Positions 32,258 to 42,899 of a stretch of DNA of 64,000 bases are shown one piece after another. Both the position numbers and the translations under genes were made by a program. The notes beneath the pieces are model-generated. The model searched no databases, was not told where the DNA came from, and was given only the letters and a program-made list of their open reading frames with translations. The stretch covers positions 32,620,458-32,684,457 of the forward strand of contig JACMZG010001913.1 in assembly GCA_018340805.1 (NCBI GenBank). The letters run 5' to 3'. Within the stretch, counting starts at the first letter, position 1. Each line of letters starts with the position of its first letter. The DNA is from Microvelia longipes. Taxonomy: Eukaryota; Arthropoda; Insecta; Hemiptera; Veliidae.

Positions 32258-32560
32258 TATATATATATAATATATATATATAATATATATATATAAAGAC
32301 TAATTCACTTTTAAAACAACGGTAAATCGTGTGCCGCTTTCATGTCTTATTTGTAACTTTTTATTGTAAAAAGTATTACCTGTAATCATTAATGAAACAG
32401 GTTGCTCCCTCCCCCTCAATAAAGCGAACACACAGCCAACTTTAAAAATCACTTAATTACTACTTAATTAAAAACAGATAACTCAGGTGAAATCCTTGTT
32501 TCTGATATTTTGAAAACACAATATTTTTCTATATACCTACGGTATAAATGAGGATAAAGA
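32030..32560 (+). repeat. Family A copy split by a microsatellite
   Basis: TTTTGAGTCATTATTTCCGG, TTTTGTACCAAGTTTTAC, CGCGTAAATACACTAGG and a CACACAC module come before the microsatellite. AACTCAGGTGAAATCC, GAAAACACAATATTTTTC and TACCTACGGTATAAATGAGG come after it. Confidence 0.65.
32195..32296. repeat. (CT)n-(AT)n microsatellite
   Basis: CTCTCTCT of about 28 bp runs into about 70 bp of AT dinucleotides. It lies where family A normally carries its CACACA/CAGACAGA tract, so it probably grew from that tract. Confidence 0.9.
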
Positions 32561-32765
32561 ATAAGGTAGACGATTTGAGTCTATAATGCTATGCTTATGC
32601 TAATTCTGCAAAGCACAGGGACGTTGCTGGTTTAATCGTATCGTCTTGGTTCTGTGTCAGTTAATCGTCGTAGAAAAGGTATAGGTATTAAGTATACTGG
32701 TAACGGTAACACATTTATATGTAATTTCTCTTTTGTAGCACTATTTATTTTATAGAACTCCCACA

Positions 32766-32922
32766 TCTTGATAGGAAATTTAAACACAACAGCTTTAAGT
32801 TCTATAATAACAACAAAGACTAATTATTTAGCTATAAATAATTGTGAAATATATAGCTAAATAATTAGTCTTTGTTGTTATTATAGAACTTTAAGCTGTT
32901 GTGTTTAAATTTCCTATCAAGA
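32766..32922. repeat. Near-perfect 71-bp inverted repeat (hairpin)
   Basis: The arms 32766-32836 and 32852-32922 pair with a single mismatch around a 15-base loop. ACATTTATATGT occurs at 32711-32722 and 32922-32933, which may be a flanking duplication or chance. The transcript of either strand would fold into a long hairpin. No similar arm occurs elsewhere in the window. It could be a MITE, a very recent inverted duplication or a hairpin small-RNA source. Confidence 0.85.
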
Positions 32923-32934
32923 CATTTATATGTT

Positions 32935-33589
32935 ATAAAACCAATCTATAATGCTGTCACTATTATTATTTAATACCATGGTACTAGATTGTAAAGTAAG
33001 TTTTTACTTTACCGCGGCATACAGTGTCTCTTAATAGGTAATTTATTAAATAATAAGTATTTACCAACTCGTCTCCTTTACCCCCTCAATAGTAAATAGA
33101 AAACACTATTCTCTTCTTTAGTATCTATGTACCAAACACTGTATAATTATATAGTATCAACCATTAAATTTTGTACCTAACATATTATTATTACAAAGGA
33201 GAAACTCAGAAAAAGGAATATGGACAAAGCAATTTTTCCCAACAGATCAAAGCAGATCAATTATATCCATGACATACAAACTAACACAAATTCTCCCTGG
33301 CCATGGCTTCAACAGATCATACATATCTCTACTGTAATGGTGTAACATCATTACAGTAAGTGTTACTCCACAAACATGTTATTCTTGACTGTCTACTTTT
33401 TGATGCAGAGAGAAGCTTATTAGTATTAAATATTGCCACAAGAGGAGACTTTTGTAGCCCAACAAAGTTTTATATATTTGTCAAATGTTTTAATTTGTCC
33501 TAATTTATTAATTGTTTATATTTTGATAAACTATAAGTTTGCTGAATATTCTACTTTTGTCGATCTTATTACAATAATATTTCAAGTAT
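32935..33589. other. Spacer, no gene seen
   Basis: AGTAAGTTTTTACTT and GTGTAACATCATTACAGTAAGTGTTAC-type short hairpins lie near 32,995 and 33,340. The 166-codon forward frame at 33433-33933 runs through a family A fragment and is not a gene. Confidence 0.45.
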
Positions 33590-33760
33590 TTTTACTTTTT
33601 CTCGTTTATACAGTTGGTATATTGGAAAAGTATTGTGTTTGCAAAAATTCCGAAACCGAGATAAACCGGAATTATCCGTTTCAGACGTTTTCAAGGCATC
33701 CTGGGAGTTTTTCTCTAAGTTGTCTATCTGTATGTGTGTGTATGACCTCATGTGGAAAAG
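33590..33760 (-). repeat. Family A fragment
   Basis: In reverse orientation: TTTATACAGTTGGTATATTG, AAGTATTGTGTTTGCAAAAA, TTCCGAAACCGAG, CCGGAATTATCCGTTTCAG, AAGTTGTCTATCTGTATG. Confidence 0.75.
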
Positions 33761-33764
33761 CATT

Positions 33765-34375
33765 GTCTGCCTATCATAAATGGAGAGGCCTACATATGAA
33801 TGCACTCGCTAAAAATATTAGAAATTTCAGTTTCTCTTGCAATAAGTGGTTCCCTTTAGATCGTCTTCAAAACATGAAGATGACATTTTTTAAAATTGAT
33901 AAAATTTCCTTTAAAACGAGTGTTTCTTTTTAACTACAACCAAATTTATGACATTTTTTGAATAGCCAAAAAAATTCACAAAAAGCCAATATTTTTCCAA
34001 AGAAATTCACTGACATAAAAACCATTTTTAGGTGTTTTTGAAAGAGCCATAACATTGGTCGTAGTCATCCAATTTTGATGATTAAACACTCGATAAATTG
34101 AACAGTTTATCATCTTCAAAAGATGATCTGTTCATGTTTTGCACACGACACACAGGGAACCACTTATTGCAAGAAAACTGAAGTTTGTGCGATTTTATAA
34201 AATTTTGAGCAGGCACATTCATATGAAGGGCTCCTCTATGGATAGGCAGATTGTGTTTTTTCTTTATAATTGAAGGTATATTTTCAGAAAAATTTGGTTT
34301 AAAGTAGTACAAATAAATCACATTTTTTGATAGTCTGGCTCTTGGACTACTCTTTGACTAAGGAAATCGTTTATT
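33765..34375. other. Spacer containing a diverged inverted pair
   Basis: TGCAATAAGTGGTTCCCTTT..CTTCAAAACATGAAGATGA (about 33,838-33,885) reappears inverted at about 34,100-34,170 as TCATCTTCAAAAGATGA and GGGAACCACTTATTGCAAGA. This suggests another foldback element (33,770-34,235) with arms carrying CATATGAA and GCATTGTCTGCCTATC-like blocks. Confidence 0.5.
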
Positions 34376-34379
34376 ACTT

Positions 34380-34800
34380 GCAAAAATTTCAAATTGTTTA
34401 TTAGTTTGGTACCCACAACTGAATTGTTTATTAGTTTATTAAATACATTTTTTACAGACAGTTTTTTATTAATTGGTAAAAACCAATACATTTTTCATTA
34501 ATTGGTAAAATCCAATACATTTTTCTTCATTAACTTAATTGTTTAATGGTGTGGGATCTATCAATAAATAGTTTATGCCTGTGGCATAAACCAATATTAT
34601 TTTGTTTAGTGTGAAAACTGGCTAATTTTTCATTAGTTTGTCACCAATAAATTAATTGTTTATTATTTTTTGTACCAACCAGTAAATTGATAATTAGTTT
34701 GGTATTAACTAGAAGAGTCTTCATTACTTTTCACTATTTCTATGTGTCAACAAATAAATTGTTTCTCAGTTTAGTAAAACTAATAAATTTTGCGATAGAA
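34380..34800 (+). repeat. Degenerate tandem repeat
   Basis: AATTGTTTATTAGTTTGGTA-like units and ACCAATAAATT units recur irregularly. The cleanest pair is TTAATTGGTAAAA.CCAATA at about 34,469 and 34,498. Confidence 0.5.
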
Positions 34801-34817
34801 CAGTGGACTAAAACAAA

Positions 34818-35084
34818 TGTGAAGATTTAGGTTTTCCGGTGGTGACCGCGTCAATTTAGATGAAGAATCCGACGTTTCGCTTCCACTGTGGGAGGCATCT
34901 TCAGGGATGTAGGACATCATGGATAGAAACACAATGCTCTACAAAACTGAACCGATGTTCAGTTTTGTGTTTCTATCCATGATGTCCTACATCCCTGAAG
35001 ATGCCTCCCACAGTGGAAGCGAAACGTCGGATTCTTCATCTACATTGACGCGGTCACCACCGGAAGACTTAATCTTCATGACAT
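34818..35084. mobile_element. Young foldback element with hammerhead-like arms
   Basis: The left arm (34818-34954) and right arm (34959-35084) are inverted copies, with a stretch of about 74 bp identical. The right arm lacks about 11 bp near the centre. Each arm contains CATCCCTGAAGATGCC, CCCACAGTGG and AAGCGAAACGTCGG. The same family at 13.5 kb is older. The 64-codon forward frame (34919-35113) is a repeat translation, not a gene. Confidence 0.85.
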
Positions 35085-35149
35085 TAACCGCGGAAGCCTA
35101 CGCAGTTTATTAAAACAAATGTATTCATTGTCAGAGGAAAATTGAAGCC

Positions 35150-35250
35150 TGTTCGAAGAAGTGCTGTAGTATATATTTGGCAGTAAGGAGGAGCGAAGAG
35201 AATCCGAATTTAAGAGGAAAAGTACCTGTTTTTATTTCACTTCGTAAAGC
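35150..35250 (-). repeat. Family A fragment, outer part, reversed
   Basis: GGAGCGAAGAGAATCCGAAT and AGAGGAAAAGTACCTG match the outer block. Confidence 0.5.
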
Positions 35251-35592
35251 GGCCATTCGTTCAAGGTATCCATTGCGTGTAGATGGTTCAAGAACGTCTT
35301 TGATTTAAAAGCAAAAATGGCAAACAACCTAAAAATACATTCTCTTGGTAGAGCTTCTTCATACTTTGCCAAAACTATTTTTTTGTACCAAACGAACATA
35401 AAACTCCTTTACTATAAAGCGGTACCAAATTAAAAGCTTAAGTACTTCCCAATTAGGCTCTTCTTATAATTAATTCTCATTTTTTCAAAGCATTAAAATT
35501 TTTTATGAAGTTTACCCCTTTGAATATAATGGATATACTAAAATATGATGTAAATTTTATTGTATTAATTGCAAAATTTTTGTTGCGTGCAG
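35251..35592. other. Possible Helitron interior, no ORF
   Basis: I see no Rep or helicase sequence. If the 35.6-kb terminus is real, this would be a non-autonomous element with an undetermined 5' end. Confidence 0.25.
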
Positions 35593-35619
35593 CCGGCATA
35601 GTGCCGGGTAACTGCTAGT
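35593..35619 (+). mobile_element. Helitron-like 3' terminus
   Basis: CCGGCA-TAG-TGCCGG forms a 6-bp hairpin, followed after 7 bases by CTAG and then T. Helitrons end in CTRR preceded by a short GC hairpin and insert before a T, and GGGTAACTGCTAGT is close to typical insect Helitron ends. Confidence 0.5.
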
Positions 35620-35634
35620 TGTCACCCAAGGATC

Positions 35635-35729
35635 AAATTAAGACTTGTACACAACATGTAATGCCATGTGTAATGATATGTAAATTAAGACTTGTACACA
35701 ACATAATAATGGCATGTGTAATCATAGAG
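35635..35729 (+). repeat. Two-copy tandem repeat, 47 bp
   Basis: AAATTAAGACTTGTACACAA begins both units (35,635 and 35,682). The rest differs by a few bases. Confidence 0.8.
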
Positions 35730-35730
35730 A

Positions 35731-36570
35731 TAGGTAATACTAGAGGGGCCCTATAGGTTTGTGAAACATAATTGTGAAACATCGAAAAAGTAACATGACA
35801 ACAACGTTAGATATAATCAGAATAGTCTAGAACAGACGTATTCCAAAAAACAGCAATTTTTAAAAGTAGAACAAATAACGCTAATGCTGATGACACTAAG
35901 TCGTGTGTTTCCCATTTGTTAAAAATTCGCTAAACATCTCTTGTTTAGAGTTTTTCATACGTCCTGATATAATTAAATCCCAGCTCTATAATAGTTGACT
36001 AAAATGAAACTAAAAGATACAACTGACTGAAGAAAAAAGATCAATTCAATTGATAATGTAAATAAAAAAATAAAGCATGCTACTCCTTCCTGGAGTTTTT
36101 AGAGTTAAAATTTTAATTTAGGTTTTTTTCTTTGATGACTGTTATATCCCTTTTTGGGGTTTTGACAATAAAAATTTCTACCTATCTAAAACGAATTTCA
36201 TTTTTCACACCTGTAATGTTAAGAGGTTTTCAATTGTCCGGATATTCTTAAAGCTCAGCTTCATATTAATAAATTCAAATAAAACTATTTTTATGTTTTA
36301 TACTTTTAGCTTTAGTGTTTTTCAGATGTCCTGAAATGCTTAAAGCTCTGTATTACTGGATTCAAATAAAATTAGTTTTATTATTATAGCTTTTTAATGG
36401 TAAAAATAAAAACAAATATTTTTCAAATGATTTTATTAGGCAAAAATAATAACCATTCCTTACAAACTAAATATATAATAAATTAATAATAATAACTGAT
36501 TCGACATTAGTATCATTACAACGTAATAATGAAAAATAATTACAACATTCTTTAATTTCGCTACGTTTTC
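35731..36570. other. AT-rich spacer, no gene seen
   Basis: I see no feature. From about here the sequence becomes markedly richer in A and T. Confidence 0.4.
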
Positions 36571-36577
36571 TTTTTAG

Positions 36578-36660
36578 ATCATTTTACAGCAAAATTCGAC
36601 AACAGCGAACTTATAATTTTAGAAGATTTCCAAAAAGAAAATGAGCCCATTTTAGTTTGA
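36578..36660 (+). other. Short exon-like frame, possibly from a CHK-kinase-like gene
   Basis: After TTTTCTTTTTAG, a good acceptor-like sequence, the frame reads HFTAKFDNSELIILEDFQKE and stops after NEPILV. The SELIILED stretch resembles the hydrophobic strand ending ..LLLEDL in insect CHK/ecdysteroid-kinase-like proteins. The match is short, no other part of that family is nearby, and the stop follows at once. A relic or coincidence is as likely as an exon. Confidence 0.15.
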
Positions 36661-36716
36661 TGACCATGCACAAGTTTTATAAGAGTACTGACGTAGCTCT
36701 AAAAGCAAATAGCTTG

Positions 36717-36780
36717 CTTAAGTATCTCACATAAGTTACGTAAGAGAGCTTAAGCATCTCACATAAGTTACGTAAGCATG
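36717..36780 (+). repeat. Two-copy tandem repeat, 32 bp
   Basis: CTTAAGTATCTCACATAAGT then TACGTAAGAG, repeated once with one change, plus a partial third unit to about 36,805. Confidence 0.75.
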
Positions 36781-36809
36781 CATAAGCGTCAGACAAAGGT
36801 CACGTAAAA

Positions 36810-38638
36810 ATAGATACGAAGTAAACATAAACTTCGAAATATGAAAATTAATATCCTATTTTTTTTTTTTTTTACTCACTTCAACAGCCTTAAGATCTAA
36901 AGGTAGCATAAGCGAAAAATTGGTACAATGTGCGAAAAAATTGTTAAGACATAAATTGAAAATTAATGCTTATATAAACGCAAAAACAGGCAATAAAATA
37001 AAATGACAGTGGTAGTTATTTTTTTAAATGTAATGATCAATTAAAGAATATTGTAATACCTATTATCATTAAAACAAAAAATATAAATTAAATAATCGAT
37101 AATAATAAATTAAACTATTTTTAAAACAATTTCAGTCAAAATGAATAAATTAAAAGAAATAATAAATAATTAATTATAAAAATAAATCAGTCAAAATCAA
37201 AATAAATAAGCAAAACTAAACTCCATTTTTTAAAGTTATTGTTAAACTTTTGTTCAAAATAATTTTTATTAAGTTTTCTTTGCTTATTTATTTTGTATAA
37301 TAAATATATTTTTTTTTTAATATTAATTGTGACGAAAATATAAATTTGATTATAAGTTATTTTGACGATTTTAACAATATTTTATTGCTTGTGACAAATA
37401 AAGTGCTTTCTATTGTTGTAAACAAAAAAATGACAATTAAAAAAAAAATAAGTTAAAAAAATATTGGCTTATTGGTAACTAAACAAAACTGCTGAAAATA
37501 TAATCAAAAAAGAAAAAAGCAACTATAAAGATCAAATACATTTCAAAATGGTCACACATTCTTTCACAAACAATAAAATGAATTTACTAATAATAAAATT
37601 AATAATCACGGAAGATATTTTTTTAACTATTAATGACAACCCAGTTATCATTTATGTTACTTCCATAATTATTACTCATAAGTATAACTCCTTATAAATT
37701 TAAAATAATTAATAAAAAAAATAAATAACAAAGAATTTAACAGTACCAAAGCCACCGTATAAGAATATTTTTATAATGTAATAAAATTAATAATAATATA
37801 TAAATGACGCAGTTAAGGTAATGAAATTATATTTATTATTAATAAAAAAAAATCCAAAATTTATAAATTTAGGACAGGTATTTTTTGTAAATGATTCCAG
37901 CGCACTGTTTACTTATTTTAATTCAAATATGGCTTATATTTTTTTAGTAAAATTATGATCTTATTTAAAAGCATTAGAATTTAACAATAAAGAAATATGC
38001 TGCGCCTAATGTTTCAAAAATAATTGTTAGGTGTACGAAATAGAAAAATAAGAAATACTATAATTAGAAAATAAATAATAGAAACAAATTGTGCTCTTTT
38101 TATTATTATTTTTTTACATTTTATTAATTATATCAGTTTATTTATTAACTAGAATTCAAAGGCAGTGAAACGTTTATTTAATTACCATAGAAAACATAAT
38201 TATACAAAAAAATAATTAAAATGAATAAATAAGAAGTGTCATAGAAATATTTATTATAAATATTTATTATTATTATTATAATAAGTACATTTTTTAAATT
38301 ATTATTTTACTATGTATTTATACATATATAAAGTAGGCAGTGATAATTATAAATTAACTAATTATTTAATTTATGATAAGTTTGTCATGACAAACAACCA
38401 CGAGATATATACTGGGAATGGATAAACTAATATACTATAAATCTCATTAGCGTGATTTAACAATTAAAAATTTACTAAACGCATAGGCGTTATTGTTAAC
38501 CATGACAAACAATAAAAAGTAGTTTATATAAAGATGGCAGTGGCGGATTAATAAGTAGATAACGAAATAACATTTTTTTCTTAAATAACTATTATAAATT
38601 AATGATAATTTTGAAATAATTTCTTCTGAAAGTTTTAC
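36810..38638. other. Very AT-rich stretch, no gene seen
   Basis: Dominated by A/T runs and TAATAA-type sequence. It is compatible with intron or spacer. I see no exon-like island. Confidence 0.45.
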
Positions 38639-38685
38639 TGAGGACGTGATAAAGGCAAGTGTGTCATCCAACTCCTGTGTCCAGT
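38639..38685 (-). CDS. Candidate internal exon, unidentified protein
   Basis: On the reverse strand a strong acceptor (TTTTCTTTTGTTTTCAG) precedes ACTGGACACAGGAGTTGG, and a weaker donor GTAAAA follows TCCTCA, giving 47 nt. One frame reads WTQELDDTLAFITSS and stays open to 38,447 if the donor is not used. The alternative frame reads TGHRSWMTHLPLSRP. The first looks more protein-like but does not match the phase of the exon at 40.9 kb, so an intervening exon may exist. The G/C content stands out from the surrounding AT-rich DNA. I do not recognise the protein. Confidence 0.4.
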
Positions 38686-38699
38686 CTGAAAACAAAAGA

Positions 38700-39105
38700 A
38701 AAAAAATATTTAATACAAATTTTTAACAATGTGATATTAAGTGTTAAAATAACAGAGTTAATAGTACGACAATATAGTAGTAAATTGGGACTTTTTTTTG
38801 TCGACGGAGGGTAAACGCGACGGCCTCTAGGAGAAAGCTTTATCTCTCGGAATCAAAGCAGTTAGGAATATTTATCAATAAAAGTGTACAGTGCGTAATG
38901 TATGACATATTAAGTTAGAAACAATAAACAGAAAAACAAGAAGATAAAATTGTAACATCAATATACCTCGGAACGAATATTCTATTATTTTTTAATACTT
39001 GTAAGAAGTAAACTTGCACTTCTTGTATGATACTGTTAGCCTTTAGTTTCTTTTTATATTTTCTATTATGTGTGTTCCTTTATAATACTACACATATTTA
39101 TATTT
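38700..39105. other. Intron-like spacer
   Basis: I see no feature other than a GC-richer patch at 38,800-38,850 without an open frame. Confidence 0.4.
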
Positions 39106-39107
39106 TT

Positions 39108-39142
39108 TAGTTATGATTAGGACCAGATTGGTCGAAACGTTA
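39108..39142 (+). ncRNA. Hammerhead-like core, decayed
   Basis: GTTATGATTAGGACC, then AGATT, then GGTCGAAACGT. GACC and GGTC form a stem II-like hairpin before a GAAAC box, but the upstream box has decayed from CTGATGA. It probably marks a lost Penelope-type terminal repeat. Confidence 0.3.
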
Positions 39143-39144
39143 CC

Positions 39145-39500
39145 CTAAAATCTTAATTTTATTTAATCGTAATGGATACTATCTCCTAATCAAGACATAA
39201 TTAAGGGTACAACCAACATCAATTTGAAACATCAATAAAGGTTGTAAGGACACAACCTGGCGGGACACTTTCTAGGAAGACTCCTTAGCCAAATTTTACA
39301 TTGATTCTCTTGTGCAGTAAAATAATTGTTCATAAGCAGTTGTTAGTTAAAAAGCAACTGCTTACTAAAAACTGTAAGGATATAAGACCTAATTATCAAA
39401 AAAAAGTCCCACCATAAAAAAAATTAAAATTAGGGAAGTTTTGCCTTAAATATAGATACGTCAGCGAAGACACGTTACAAATCCAATAGAATTTGACACA
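39145..39500. other. Intron-like spacer
   Basis: I see no gene. The inverted pair GCAGTTGTTAGTTAAAAAGC / AACTGC near 39,340 is short. Confidence 0.35.
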
Positions 39501-39530
39501 ATATAATTGTGCGAGAGACAACTATTCATG
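39501..39530. repeat. Solo tip of MITE family D
   Basis: ATAATTGTGCGAGAGACA matches the outer tip of the TIR seen at 7.74 and 31.39 kb. The rest of the element is absent. Confidence 0.4.
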
Positions 39531-40160
39531 TTTTGCAAAACTCGGTAGTATCAAATGATATACCAATAGAATTTGTTTATTTTTATATTACATTAAATTT
39601 ATTAACTGCTTTTGCCTTATAATTAATAGTGAATGAATCAGATTGGTCTATTTCTTTTGTTTTGAGCTAGAAATTTAAGAAGTATCACCACCGGATACTA
39701 ATGATGATCATAATATTATATCATAGATTTTAACAGGTTGCAATATTTGCAGAAGTAAATACTGCACTTGTTAAATTAAAATGAATGAAGTTTATTTTAT
39801 AATTTCAAGAGTAAGGATAATTGTACAACATATTTCTTTTATAAATAATTTAATCTATGTCTATTTATATTTTCCTTTACAAGACGTCAAGGTTAGATAG
39901 ATTAAATATATCGTAATACTGCATCGATTACAGTATTGTATAAATAAGGTATGGATCGCATTAACGGATGTCTTTATACAGTTTACGTTATCTTTGTAGC
40001 GTTTTAACGGCAATTTATTGATGTCAAAACAAATGACGACATTATAGTACGGAAAAAAGAAATAAGTTGATTGGATAGTTTAATCTTTATGCAAGTTCCG
40101 TAAGAAAGTAAACAATGACGTTTGTAATAAAATAAAAATATTAACTAAAATATGGTAATA
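39531..40160. other. Intron-like spacer
   Basis: Only a short CGTAATACTGCAT / GATTACAGTATTG inverted pair near 39,910-39,940. I see no gene. Confidence 0.4.
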
Positions 40161-40164
40161 AAGG

Positions 40165-40710
40165 TTTAAAAACGGGTACGGGGTACCTCCACATCTGATT
40201 CACTACGCTTGTCCTAAGACAGTAACTAAATTCGTTCGCAAAGTGTTATTTATCCAGGCACTGACCTCGCTCGATGCTGCTTAACTTTTATGATCTAACA
40301 AAACCCGTAGATATATTTGACGTCAGAGAGAAACTTAGTATCCTCATTTATCACGTAAAGGGATATATTTGTACTAAATTTTAACTCAATTATTTTTCCA
40401 CTTTTTAAAATATGAGAATAACGTATTTATTCTCATATAATACGTCATTGTTTTGAAAAAAAAAAATAAACCAATGCTGACTACATGTTAACTAAATCTT
40501 AAAATTTTAACGATTTTTTAAACCTTTTGAAGTCATATTACGGGTTAATGACGTCATAAATAAATTATTGTCCGGATGGTACAAGTTGACCTAAAGATTA
40601 ATTTTTAAGTTTAAATATCTCTTGCATAAATACACAGGGAGATACGATAACAGACAGACCACACTCACACAGACTGTAAGCTTTGTAAAACCCACTTAGA
40701 AGGCCAGGAA
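40165..40710 (+). repeat. Family A, near full-length order
   Basis: ACGGGTACGGGGTACCTC, CTACGCTTGTCCT, GACCTCGCTCGATGCTGC, TTATGATCTAACAAAA, ATTACGGGTTAATGACGTCA, TGTCCGGATGGTACAAG, CTCTTGCATAAATACACAGG, GAGATACGATAACAGACAGA. Its inner end is lost. It lies in the putative intron below the 40.9-kb exon. Confidence 0.7.
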
Positions 40711-40780
40711 AAGAAGAAGTGCAAGTGAAGTAAAGAGTATTAATAAAACACTCAAGTCTCTCCACATATAATATTGACAG

Positions 40781-40818
40781 AGCCAGCTTTCAACCTTTCG
40801 GTCATCATCAGAGCCGGC
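40781..40818 (-). ncRNA. Hammerhead-like core with closing stem
   Basis: On the reverse strand GCCGGCT is followed by CTGATGATGACC, GAAA, GGTTGAAA and then AGCTGGC-type sequence. ACC-GAAA-GGT is a perfect tetraloop stem II. GCCGGCT can pair with AGCTGGC as a 7-bp outer stem. No stem III or cleavage triplet is evident, so it may be a two-way derivative of a hammerhead. GTGGAGAGACTTGAG follows, linking it to the foldback family. Confidence 0.45.
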
Positions 40819-40887
40819 GTATATTATCAAAGTGTAATAATAAACACTTTTACTTAAATTGTTTATTAATATAGAAGGTATACTTAC

Positions 40888-41001
40888 ATTAGGTACAGGG
40901 CGGGCAGGTAAAGATAAGGTTCTAGTCATAATTCCTCCAATATGTACTTCTGCTATCCTTTCGCCATCCTCACTTTCGTCTGTGGGAAGTAAGCCACATT
41001 T
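40888..41001 (-). CDS. Internal exon of an unidentified minus-strand gene
   Basis: This is the best gene evidence in the window. Reading the reverse strand, the acceptor TTTTTGTGTTGTAG precedes AAATGTGGC and the donor GTAAGTATAC follows CCTAAT. The exon is 114 nt and has 38 codons open in only one frame. It starts KCGLLPTDESEDGERIAEVH and ends TRTLSLPARPVPN, with both introns in phase 0. Acidic and serine residues suggest a hydrophilic, possibly phosphorylated region rather than a folded catalytic core. Codon choice and G/C content differ sharply from the flanks. No family is recognised. A transposon relic ends about 70 bp inside the downstream intron. Confidence 0.6.
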
Positions 41002-41004
41002 CTA

Positions 41005-42898
41005 CAACACAAAAATATAAACATTACTATTAGTAACTAAAATCATAAAATAATTTTTAATTTCGTAAAGCTGTGTTAATTCCTTAAAGCATCTTGTCAA
41101 CACCAGGCAGCAAATTTGGTGAATGTGTATATTTATAGTATAACACACGGTTATAATCAGTTGACAGGAAGCCATCTATAGGACCCAAAACTACAAAAAA
41201 GCTACAAATCCATAGTGTTATATAAACAAAACATTTATTTATATATTAATACGTAATTATATTGTATTAATTATAGTATCAACACCGTGGTTTTGTAGGT
41301 TTTGGCCCCAATGGAAAATTATGTATTGACTTACAATATAAATATAGTATGAGCAAAAATTCAATTATTTAAGAAATAAAATTTTAACTTAATATTATAT
41401 TAGGCTTCTAACGTGAGGCAAATTATAGCTCCTATTATACATATTATACATACTCCTATTTATACAGAATTAAAATTGTTAAAATAAATTAATTTATTAG
41501 TAAATTGATTGTACTATAGAATATAAACAATCTAAATAATATTTTTTTAAAATAATTAAGTCATAATAAAGGTAGTTAAAATGTTTAAGTGCATATTTGT
41601 GAAAGAAAATTATCAATAAATTTAATAAAAAATATTAAAAAAGTTATGTCAAAACAGAAATAAAAATAAATACAAGAAAGACTAATGATAAATTTAAAAA
41701 AGATGTACTAAGAAAGAAGAAAAAATTAAAAATTATTTATATAATTTTTTAACATTTATATATACTCATAAAATATTGTATGCACTTTTAGTATATTTAT
41801 AATAATATAACATATAAATAATTTATCTAAGATAATAAGTAGGTAATAAAGGAGTAGATATAATAAATAAATGTGATAGTTTAACATGGAAAGTCGGGAA
41901 GATTATCAATAATAAAATTAGAGTAATAAAAATTAAATAAGAAATTGTAAAAACATTCTAGTATAAATAGTATAATATTAATAAAGAATGTATTTAATAA
42001 AGTTACATACGCAAGTTAGAATCTTTAAGTACAAGTAATATATTAAGGTATTTTCTTAAAATGTATAATTATAAGAAATGCATTTGGTTTCCAAGCAATG
42101 TAAAAAAGAAACATGGAACTAATTTTATAAGCAACTCCTTTAAGTATGTGGTTTTTTTATTTATTTTGAACAAGAGAATAATAGCAGTGGAATAGGGAAA
42201 ATTGTAACACCTACACATGGTTTTCATGTTAGTACCTTGCTCATACATATAGTCGAAATACAGGACATACTTGGAAATAATGTTTTTGGGAATGAGTTTT
42301 TTTCCTTAGTGTTTAAAAATGATAAGCTAATTTCGATTTCGACACCGGAGGTCCGGAGATCGTAGCCCGCTTAGTGTCTGTCAGTTTTAATGAATATATT
42401 TTTTAAGTCAAGTTTAATTAATACTTCAAGCTTATAAGATGAGCCCCCTCGTAAGGTGGTCCCGCAGGATGAATAACCAGATCAACTGTAAGGGTTTTAA
42501 ACGACTTTTAAAGAAAATGTAAATGAAAACTTTAAGAAATGTATTTTTAGCAAATTTTCATCAATGATTGACGCTTATAAGATTGTTCGAATAGAAAGTT
42601 AAAGGAGGAGTTGGGAATCGATTCCACTGGGATTTATAGTGTGTTTACGTGTATTATTTATACTAGACACAAGTTCATAGATAAGGAAGTGCCCAATTTA
42701 ATCAACTTAGCTGTTAAAGCAGACATTATAGAGCTTGCCGGACTAAATACAACCTAAGTTGCATGTGTGTAACATTTTGGAACAGACTGAGTATGGCTAC
42801 AGTATCTCTCTATTTTAACATATAATAAAGAAATTTAACAAAGGTACTAACACTATTAACACTGATTCTTGAAAATAAATTTTGTTAATACCTTTAAA
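41005..42898. other. Intron-like AT-rich stretch
   Basis: I see no supported feature. A GC-richer patch at 42,335-42,500 (CACCGGAGGTCCGGAGATCG) has no open frame. Confidence 0.4.
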
Positions 42899-42899
42899 A

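Noticed and set aside
33433..33933. Longest open frame (166 codons, forward)
   Set aside because: It runs through a reverse-oriented family A fragment (33,590-33,760); the peptide is a repeat translation with no domain and no splice context.
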